A stretch of 40,878 nucleotides of DNA, from assembly GCA_029261155.1 (NCBI GenBank), contig JAJDBW010000018.1, positions 1 through 40,878 of the forward strand, given 5' to 3'. Origin of the DNA: Nitrospirota bacterium. Lineage in GTDB: Bacteria; Nitrospirota; Nitrospiria; SBBL01; JAADHI01. Position numbers and translations under genes: made by a program. Every line of letters starts with the position of its first letter. Within the stretch, counting starts at the first letter, position 1. The notes beneath the pieces were generated by a model that did no database searches, had not been told where the DNA came from, and saw only the letters and a program-made list of their open reading frames with translations. Of the stretch, positions 35,002 through 40,878 are shown in pieces.

Positions 35002-37686
35002 ATGTTGGGCGTAAGCAATATCGTTAGAAAAGTGATTGGAAGTCGCAACGACAGGGAGCTGAAGCGATTCGACCCACTTGTTGCAAAAGTCAATGCCTTT
35101 GAAGCCTCGGTGGCCGACCTCTCCGACACGGCCCTGCGTGAAAAGACCCTTGAATTTCGAAAGCGGCTGGGTGTCTTCGGGGAGGAGGGGACTCCCGATC
35201 CTGAATTACCGCAAGCGACCCACGAAACCCTAGATGACCTCTTACCAGAAGCTTTTGCCGTGGCCCGTGAAGCAGCGAGACGCGTGCTAGGCATGCGGCA
35301 TTTCGACTCTCAAATTTTAGGCGGAATCGTCCTCCACGAAGGAAAGATTGCCGAGATGAAAACCGGTGAAGGAAAGACGCTTGTTGCCACCCTTCCTGTC
35401 TATTTAAATGCCTTGCTCGGCAAGGGTGTCCATGTTGTTACTGTGAACGATTACCTGGCGAAGCGGGATTCCCAATGGATGGGCAAGGTCTATCAGTTTT
35501 TAGGATTGACGGTCGGATTGGTTCAACACGATATCCCGGATGCAGCGCGTCTGCAGGCCTATGGTGCCGATATTACTTATGGAACCAATAACGAGTTCGG
35601 CTTCGACTACCTCCGCGACAATATGAAATTCGATCCGAAAAGCTTTGTTCAACCCGAGCACTATTACGCCATCATCGACGAGGTGGACAGCATCTTAATC
35701 GACGAGGCCAGAACGCCGCTGATTATCTCCGGGCCTTCAGAAGACTCCACCGAGCTTTACTATCGGATTAATCAGATCATTCCACAACTCAAGTTCGAGG
35801 ATGATTATACGATAGAGGAAAAGAGCAAAACGGTGACCCTGACCGACGATGGCAATATCAAGGTCGAACGCTTATTGGGCGTTGAAAATCTCTACGATTT
35901 GGTCAACATTTCCTTGGTTCATCACGTTCTCCAAGGGCTTAAGGCGCACGCCCTCTTTAAGCGCGATGTTGATTATGTCGTAAAGGATGGAGAAGTCCTC
36001 ATTGTCGATGAGTTTACCGGGCGCCTTATGGCCGGTCGGCGTTGGAGCGATGGTCTTCATCAGGCCGTGGAAGCGAAGGAAGGGGTTAAGATTGCCAACG
36101 AAAACCAAACGCTCGCATCGATCACTTTCCAGAATTATTTTCGCCTCTACGATAAATTAGGTGGCATGACCGGAACGGCCGATACGGAAGCGGCCGAGTT
36201 TCATAAGATCTATAATCTCGAAGTCATCGTTATTCCCCCCAATCGCAAAATGATCCGTGAAAATTATTCCGATGTTATCTACCGCACCGAAAAAGAAAAG
36301 TTCGAGGCCATAGTTGAAGAAATTATGGAGATGAACAAGGTGGGCCGACCAGTGCTGGTGGGGACAATTTCTATCGAAACTTCAGAAAGAATATCGGCGC
36401 TTTTGAAACGGCAAGGGATTCCCCATTCTGTGTTGAATGCAAAATTTCACGAAAAAGAAGCCGACATCATCGCCCAAGCCGGACGAAAAGGGGCTGTGAC
36501 GATCGCCACAAATATGGCGGGGCGGGGTACAGATATTCTTTTGGGCGGCAATCCCGAATTTCTCGTCCAGCAATATGAACGGCAGCATCCCGATGCCACA
36601 CCCGAAGCCTTGGAAAAAATCGCCGAGCAATATCAACACGAAAGCGAAAAAGAAAAAGAAGAGGTGCTTCATTTTGGGGGTTTGCACATTATCGGAACGG
36701 AGCGTCACGAATCGCGTCGTGTCGATAATCAGTTGCGTGGACGATCCGGTCGCCAGGGCGATCCGGGTTCTTCCCGGTTCTATCTTTCCTTAGAGGACGA
36801 TCTGCTGCGCATTTTCGGTTCCGACCGCATTGCAAATCTGATGAATCGCCTGGGTATGGAGGAGGGCGTGCCTATCGAACATCGGATGGTGACCAAGGCA
36901 ATCGAAGGGGCCCAGAAACGGGTTGAAGGGCATAACTTCGACATCCGTAAGCAACTCCTCGAATATGACGATGTGATGAACAAGCAGCGTACAGTTATTT
37001 ACAACCGCCGCCGTGAAGTGCTCTCGCCGGGGGGGATCCGCGAAGATATCGAAGAGATGATCGAAGAACAAGTCGACATGCTCCTCGATACGTTTTGCCC
37101 CGAGGAGTCCTATTCCGAATCTTGGGATGCGACCGGTTTGTTGGAAGGATTGTCTCACCATTTTGCAATGAGCCTAAACGAAGAAGCGCTCGGATTTCCC
37201 GAAATTGGGCGGGAAGCATTGAAAGAAACCCTGCTTGAAAAAGTAAAGGGACTTTATGAGCAAAAGCGCGCCGAGTTTGGAGAAGAATTAAGTAACACAA
37301 TCGAGAAACAAATCTTTCTGCGCATGATCGATACCCTCTGGAAAGACCATCTGCTTGCGATGGACTCCCTCAAAGAAGGTATCGGATTGAGAGGTTATGG
37401 TCAAAAGGAGCCGCTAAGCGAATACAAAAGAGAAGGTTTCGAAATGTTTAGTGACATGATTGATCGTATTAAGTCGGATACCATTGAAAACCTATTCCGT
37501 GTCCAGATCGTTAACGAAGAAAAACGCCCGGTCGCGACGCTCTTTCCCAAAGAGCAAGCCATGCAAATGAATCGAGGCGAAGCGGCTCCGCCGCAAACCC
37601 AGCATCGTGATGGAAAGAAGATCGGTCGAAACGATCCTTGCTCTTGTGGGAGCGGGAAAAAATATAAGAAATGCCATGGCAGGTAA
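35002..37686 (+). CDS. secA: preprotein translocase subunit SecA
   Basis: An 894-residue SecA, the motor ATPase that pushes proteins through SecYEG. Walker A TGEGKT is at 121-126 and the DEAD-type DEVD at 226-229 ([15 protein letters not shown]). The helicase motif [10 protein letters not shown], the [12 protein letters not shown] motif and the C-terminal zinc site (Cys880, Cys882, Cys891, His892 in [17 protein letters not shown]) are all intact. The zinc tail binds SecB or ribosomes in other bacteria. AGAGGA lies about 6 bases upstream of the ATG. The last 11 bases overlap the start of a GGDEF gene. Confidence 0.98.
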   Translation: MLGVSNIVRKVIGSRNDRELKRFDPLVAKVNAFEASVADLSDTALREKTLEFRKRLGVFGEEGTPDPELPQATHETLDDLLPEAFAVAREAARRVLGMRHFDSQILGGIVLHEGKIAEMKTGEGKTLVATLPVYLNALLGKGVHVVTVNDYLAKRDSQWMGKVYQFLGLTVGLVQHDIPDAARLQAYGADITYGTNNEFGFDYLRDNMKFDPKSFVQPEHYYAIIDEVDSILIDEARTPLIISGPSEDSTELYYRINQIIPQLKFEDDYTIEEKSKTVTLTDDGNIKVERLLGVENLYDLVNISLVHHVLQGLKAHALFKRDVDYVVKDGEVLIVDEFTGRLMAGRRWSDGLHQAVEAKEGVKIANENQTLASITFQNYFRLYDKLGGMTGTADTEAAEFHKIYNLEVIVIPPNRKMIRENYSDVIYRTEKEKFEAIVEEIMEMNKVGRPVLVGTISIETSERISALLKRQGIPHSVLNAKFHEKEADIIAQAGRKGAVTIATNMAGRGTDILLGGNPEFLVQQYERQHPDATPEALEKIAEQYQHESEKEKEEVLHFGGLHIIGTERHESRRVDNQLRGRSGRQGDPGSSRFYLSLEDDLLRIFGSDRIANLMNRLGMEEGVPIEHRMVTKAIEGAQKRVEGHNFDIRKQLLEYDDVMNKQRTVIYNRRREVLSPGGIREDIEEMIEEQVDMLLDTFCPEESYSESWDATGLLEGLSHHFAMSLNEEALGFPEIGREALKETLLEKVKGLYEQKRAEFGEELSNTIEKQIFLRMIDTLWKDHLLAMDSLKEGIGLRGYGQKEPLSEYKREGFEMFSDMIDRIKSDTIENLFRVQIVNEEKRPVATLFPKEQAMQMNRGEAAPPQTQHRDGKKIGRNDPCSCGSGKKYKKCHGR

Positions 37687-38794
37687 ACCGAAAGCCAAAA
37701 ATGCAAAAAAAAAATCACCCAGCTCGCCACGCAAGCTCTCTCCGCTTCAACTGATTCGTAAAGAAAATAGGCAGCTTAACCAAGATCTAAAAAAAAGAAC
37801 GCGTGAGCTCTCCTACTTTATGGACGCCGGCAAGGCGCTGGCGGAGACGCTCGAATTTAAAAAAGTCCTTCGGGTGATCCACGCTTCGGCACGGAAATTA
37901 GTCCGCTGCGAAGATGTCTCCCTTCTTTTATGCGACGAACTACAGGAAGTTCTTCGTTATGAAATCCTAAAGAAGACCACAGCAAAAAGCATCAAAAACA
38001 TCGAATACAAAATCGGAAAAGGACCGGCGGGGAGAGCGGTTGAAAAGGGGGTTCCGGTTTTGATTTCGGATGCCGAGAAAAAACGGGCCGAACTGAAAAA
38101 GAACTATCCTTTTATTGAAGTGCGTTCTCTTTTATGCCTGCCTATACTCAGTAAAAATCGCGTTATCGGTGTGCTCCAACTCTTGAATCGGCTTGGCGAG
38201 GACTGCTTTAACGCCCATGACCTCCAACTTTTAACCAACTTGGTCGAACAGGCGGCGCTTGCCATTGCGCGTTCCGATCTTTATCAAACCATGTCTGACC
38301 TTGCCGCCACCGATGACCTTACCAAGCTCTACAATCTGAGGTATTTTGGCCGCGCCTTGGATGTCGAACTGAGTCGGTGCAAGCGCTACGGTCTTTCGCT
38401 CTCTCTTATTTTTATCGATATTGATTATTTTAAGCGGGTCAACGATCGTCATGGTCATCTTGCCGGCAGTCAGGTCCTTGTCGAAATGGGCCGGATTATT
38501 CGGGACTGTTTTCGCGTGGTCGACATCGTCGCGCGCTATGGGGGGGACGAATTCGTGGTCATTCTTCCAGAGACCCATATGAAAAGAGCTTGCCAGGTGG
38601 CCGAGCGTGTGCGGCAGGCGGTCCTAAAAACAGAATTTCTGAAAGACAAGGGACTCTCGCTCAAGATTACGGCGAGCTTTGGCGTCGCCGGTTTTCCCGA
38701 GCACACAGATAACAAAACTGAATTAATCCACCTGGCTGACCAGGCCATGTACCAGTCAAAGGTCCTCGGTAGAAACCGCACAACTCTCGTTTAA
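37676..38794 (+). CDS. GAF-GGDEF diguanylate cyclase overlapping secA
   Basis: A 372-residue protein with a basic N-terminus (about 1-20), a short coiled coil (25-45), a GAF domain (about 50-200) and a GGDEF domain (about 205-372). The catalytic motif GGDEF is at 289-293, and the inhibitory site RVVD (280-283) is five residues upstream. It should make c-di-GMP under control of a small ligand bound by GAF. ATG 37676 lies inside the last codons of secA, in another frame, so its translation is probably coupled to secA. The frame is open upstream to 37607, but that part only shadows secA. Confidence 0.88.
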   Translation: MAGKPKAKNAKKKSPSSPRKLSPLQLIRKENRQLNQDLKKRTRELSYFMDAGKALAETLEFKKVLRVIHASARKLVRCEDVSLLLCDELQEVLRYEILKKTTAKSIKNIEYKIGKGPAGRAVEKGVPVLISDAEKKRAELKKNYPFIEVRSLLCLPILSKNRVIGVLQLLNRLGEDCFNAHDLQLLTNLVEQAALAIARSDLYQTMSDLAATDDLTKLYNLRYFGRALDVELSRCKRYGLSLSLIFIDIDYFKRVNDRHGHLAGSQVLVEMGRIIRDCFRVVDIVARYGGDEFVVILPETHMKRACQVAERVRQAVLKTEFLKDKGLSLKITASFGVAGFPEHTDNKTELIHLADQAMYQSKVLGRNRTTLV

Positions 38795-38825
38795 TAGGGT
38801 CTATATAGAGCAAGCCATTATCATT

Positions 38826-40238
38826 TCACCATCGACTTCCTAAAACACGGGCCAGTCGTTGCGGTTCTATCGCAATGTGGATTGTTTTTTCCTGAGTCCA
38901 TAGCACCGCTCCCTGCTTTCCGCCTTTTACCTTTCGAAGATATTTTTTCTGGGTGTAGATGACTTCCCCCTTGCCGTCTTCTTTTGATCGACTAAAATGA
39001 AGTGCGAGCGTTGCCGCGTCGAGAAGGCTTTGATGGGGAAGGTCTTTTTGCCTTCCCATTCGAACAATAAGATGCGCGCCGGGTACACCACGGGCGTGAA
39101 ACCAGAGGTCCTTGCCCCGTGCAATCTCAAACGTGACGCATGTATTTTCGAGATCATCTCTCCCGACAATGAGGATGATGTCATCCGCAGATCGGTAGCG
39201 CGGTGGACCGGCTTTTTCTTCCTTCCGTTTCTTTTTTGCTGCCGACGGATATGCCGTGGATGCTGCGTTCACAACAGCCTCCTCTGTCATCGCCTTTACT
39301 TTTTCAGTGTCCAATTGCGCTATCTTTTTTTGGACGATTTTGATCGCCGACTGAATAGCACCTATATTTCGTTCTCCACGTTTGTATTGTTTAAACAGCT
39401 GGGCCATATTTTCGGTGGGCGATAAGACGGGGTTAAGTGGGATGAGGACGGGCTTTGCATCGGGGTCGTTCGGATCGGATGTTTGAAATTGAGACGCACC
39501 CGCTTCGATTTCATGAAGATGCATCTTGAGAATTTCTCCAAGGTTTCGAAAACGCGAGGCGGCCTGGACCTCCAAAAGACGCGTGGAGAGGCGGGACAAA
39601 CGACGGTGGTTCTTCCGAATCTCATGATTATATTTAAAAAGCAAGTTGCGTTTTGCCGTTTCTCGGGTTTCTTTCTCTTCCAATGCTCGAAAAAAATGCT
39701 CGGCGGAGGCGTTTAGTGAAGCAAGCCGAGGCATCTCTGTAATAGGAAGTAGAGGTGGTTTTATTGTTGTCGCCTGATAAGACGCCCCGAGGGAAAGGCT
39801 CCGTCGATGTGAAGTATATTGTGTGCCAAAGATCTTGCCTTCGGCATTGAGCAGAAGGAGATTTGAGTCCGACCCCTTGAGTTCTGCGAGCAAGGTTATT
39901 TCAGATGCGGCTTCTCCCTCTTGCCATGCAGTACGAAGGCGAACGATACGGTCATGCTCAAGCGCTTCTAGCGAAAGGATTTTTTTATACCGAAGGTGAG
40001 CGCGTAGCAATTGGCAAAATGGGGGCGGGGATAAGGGGTTGAGATCTCTTTTGGTGATCAAATGGCAACGGGCATGATGCCTGTGGGTTGAAAAAAGAAG
40101 CAGGTGCAGGCTCCCCTTATTTTCGATCTCTAATACAATATTCCAAGCGTGGGGCTGGTCGATTCGGCGGATTTGGCCGCCGACAAGTTCCGACTGCATC
40201 TCATCGACTAAGGCCTTGAGTTGTTGAAGGCTGAGCAT
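38826..40238 (-). CDS. RqcH/NFACT-family ribosome quality control protein
   Basis: A 470-residue protein of the NFACT (RqcH/Rqc2/FbpA) family. The NFACT-N domain covers about 1-200 and contains the Asp-Arg pair (Asp96-Arg97) that in Bacillus RqcH (D97-R98) is needed to recruit tRNA-Ala. Two coiled-coil helices (about 190-330) follow, then the NFACT-R domain (DLWFHARGVPGAHLIV). RqcH binds stalled 50S subunits and adds C-terminal alanine tails that mark the nascent chain for degradation. The protein is about 100 residues shorter than the Bacillus one and seems to lack NFACT-C. It is divergent from an Smr-domain gene. Confidence 0.9.
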   Translation of the reverse strand: MLSLQQLKALVDEMQSELVGGQIRRIDQPHAWNIVLEIENKGSLHLLLFSTHRHHARCHLITKRDLNPLSPPPFCQLLRAHLRYKKILSLEALEHDRIVRLRTAWQEGEAASEITLLAELKGSDSNLLLLNAEGKIFGTQYTSHRRSLSLGASYQATTIKPPLLPITEMPRLASLNASAEHFFRALEEKETRETAKRNLLFKYNHEIRKNHRRLSRLSTRLLEVQAASRFRNLGEILKMHLHEIEAGASQFQTSDPNDPDAKPVLIPLNPVLSPTENMAQLFKQYKRGERNIGAIQSAIKIVQKKIAQLDTEKVKAMTEEAVVNAASTAYPSAAKKKRKEEKAGPPRYRSADDIILIVGRDDLENTCVTFEIARGKDLWFHARGVPGAHLIVRMGRQKDLPHQSLLDAATLALHFSRSKEDGKGEVIYTQKKYLRKVKGGKQGAVLWTQEKTIHIAIEPQRLARVLGSRW

Positions 40239-40418
40239 TTTTTAATCGCGCCTGTTCGAGCGTGTTCCTTTATTATCAAAAAGTGAAGCGGTGTTGAGGT
40301 CTTGCCGATATTTAGGCGGACATGTTATTTTACCGCGATGAGGTGGTCTCAATTCTAGAGCCCTACTCGAAAATCTGCAAGGGAAGCCTAAATCTTTATA
40401 GAATAGGAAGGGAAATCA

Positions 40419-40679
40419 TTGCAGTCCGATGCCTTTAAACCCCGTATCGATCTCCATGGCGAGCGCGTCGAGGAGGCCCTTGCGCGTTTAGAGCGTTTTC
40501 TTGATCGGGCCATACTGTCCGACGAAAGGGATGTGACCGTGATTCACGGCCACGGGAGCGGTTTTCTAAAATCGGCGGTGCGCGACTACCTCAAAACATC
40601 CGCTTATGTCTCAACTTTTCGCCCCGGCGATCCTTGGGAAGGGAGTGATGCCGTGACGATTGTTACAATAAACAAATGA
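40419..40679 (+). CDS. stand-alone Smr-domain protein
   Basis: An 86-residue protein that is essentially one Smr domain. The LDxHG-type motif is IDLHG (10-14) and the second motif HGHG (43-46), followed by AVRDYLKTS and FRPGDPWEGSDAVTIV. This last part closely matches the C-terminal Smr domain of MutS2. Smr domains are nucleases that in MutS2/SmrB-type proteins act on collided ribosomes or their mRNA. No MutS ATPase part is present upstream, so it is a free domain, not a visible truncation. It starts at TTG 40419 with GGAAGGG about 7 bases upstream. An insertion sequence lies directly after it. Confidence 0.82.
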   Translation: MQSDAFKPRIDLHGERVEEALARLERFLDRAILSDERDVTVIHGHGSGFLKSAVRDYLKTSAYVSTFRPGDPWEGSDAVTIVTINK

Positions 40680-40685
40680 AAATTC

Positions 40686-40878
40686 GGGGTTGCACTATAG
40701 AACTCCTATCGTCCTGTCCCTGTTTTATCTTCATTTATTAACTTGCCTCTTAACAATTCACAGCTTGCTTCAGAACGGGTGTATGTTGCACACACAGGCT
40801 TAAAAGTCGATTGGGAAGTTGGGACTCCCATTGTCTTCGATTAAACCGGTAACAGAATTCATTGAGATACTCTTGTAA
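40686..40878 (-). mobile_element. 3' end of an IS1595/ISXO2-like insertion sequence
   Basis: A transposase 3' end runs in from the right edge. The outer end is probably the GGGG at 40686-40689 (GGGGTTGCACTATAG), only 6 bases past the Smr stop. The other end is outside the window, so neither the inverted repeat nor the target duplication can be confirmed. Confidence 0.55.
40750..40878 (-). CDS. IS1595-family (ISXO2-like) transposase, C-terminal fragment
   Basis: The minus strand from the right edge gives 42 residues before a TAA (40752-40750). The motif YLNEFCYRFNRRQW is the characteristic C-terminal block of ISXO2-like DDE transposases (IS1595 family). The catalytic residues lie outside the window. 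Whether the element is complete is unknown. Confidence 0.82.
   Translation of the reverse strand, partial: LQEYLNEFCYRFNRRQWESQLPNRLLSLCVQHTPVLKQAVNC

Overview
The window reads as chromosomal DNA of a diderm (Gram-negative-type) bacterium of roughly balanced base composition. It carries two outer-membrane-type lipoproteins with lipoboxes, a third small lipoprotein, a porin-like protein ending in Phe, c-type cytochrome CXXCH motifs, a Bat/MoxR operon and SecA. The short EF-Ts (200 aa), the delta-60 repeat lipoprotein and the many GGDEF proteins are compatible with groups such as Nitrospirota or the former Deltaproteobacteria. No rRNA or taxon-specific marker is present, so the phylum stays open. 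TTG and GTG starts are common (tsf, purK, the delta-60 lipoprotein, the Smr protein, the DUF2007-like and retropepsin-like genes).

Layout. Bases 1-136 are the 3' end of an IS481/IS3-like insertion sequence. A good sigma70-type promoter (251-279) then drives a tight plus-strand operon at 338-7794: moxR, DUF58, DUF4381, batA, a batB-batC fusion, batD and a small DUF2007/zinc-ribbon protein. Next come a lipoprotein with a nuclease-like domain (8058-8906) that ends in a hairpin terminator, and a two-gene unit of a porin-like protein and an unrecognised secreted protein (9334-11207). The minus strand from 17071 down to 11342 holds a tRNA-Ala(GGC) with its own promoter and terminator, a retropepsin-like protein, a PAS-PAS-GGDEF diguanylate cyclase and a giant membrane protein fusing a transporter-like region, a spermidine-synthase-like domain and a C-terminal helical region.

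From 26281 down to 17172 everything is on the minus strand: FKBP-type isomerase, leuC and leuD (leucine synthesis), rpsB and tsf behind a structured leader, a 1135-residue propeller-type lipoprotein and a membrane-anchored diheme cytochrome c. From 26547 the plus strand carries a 920-residue delta-60 repeat lipoprotein and purE-purK (purine synthesis). Two minus-strand genes follow: a small secreted Ig-like protein overlapping the 3' end of purK, and a Rossmann-GAF-GGDEF diguanylate cyclase that may be expressed from a leaderless mRNA. An M23 envelope peptidase, a cold-shock protein, secA and a GAF-GGDEF gene overlapping secA follow on the plus strand. The window ends with a compact RqcH/NFACT protein (minus), a divergent stand-alone Smr protein (plus) and the 3' end of an IS1595/ISXO2-like transposase (minus).

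How it fits together. Much of the window concerns the envelope (Bat complex, lipoproteins, porin, M23 peptidase, SecA, FKBP), c-di-GMP signalling (three diguanylate cyclases, all with an intact inhibitory site and no phosphodiesterase nearby) and translation with its quality control (rpsB, tsf, tRNA-Ala, RqcH, Smr). I saw no CRISPR array, prophage or obvious defence island. The most unusual items are the Rossmann-GAF-GGDEF protein, the RqcH/Smr neighbour pair, the nuclease-like lipoprotein lacking a key arginine, the cytochrome with an extra cysteine pair in a heme-ligand loop, and the structured rpsB leader. All statements come from reading the sequence; no database search was run.
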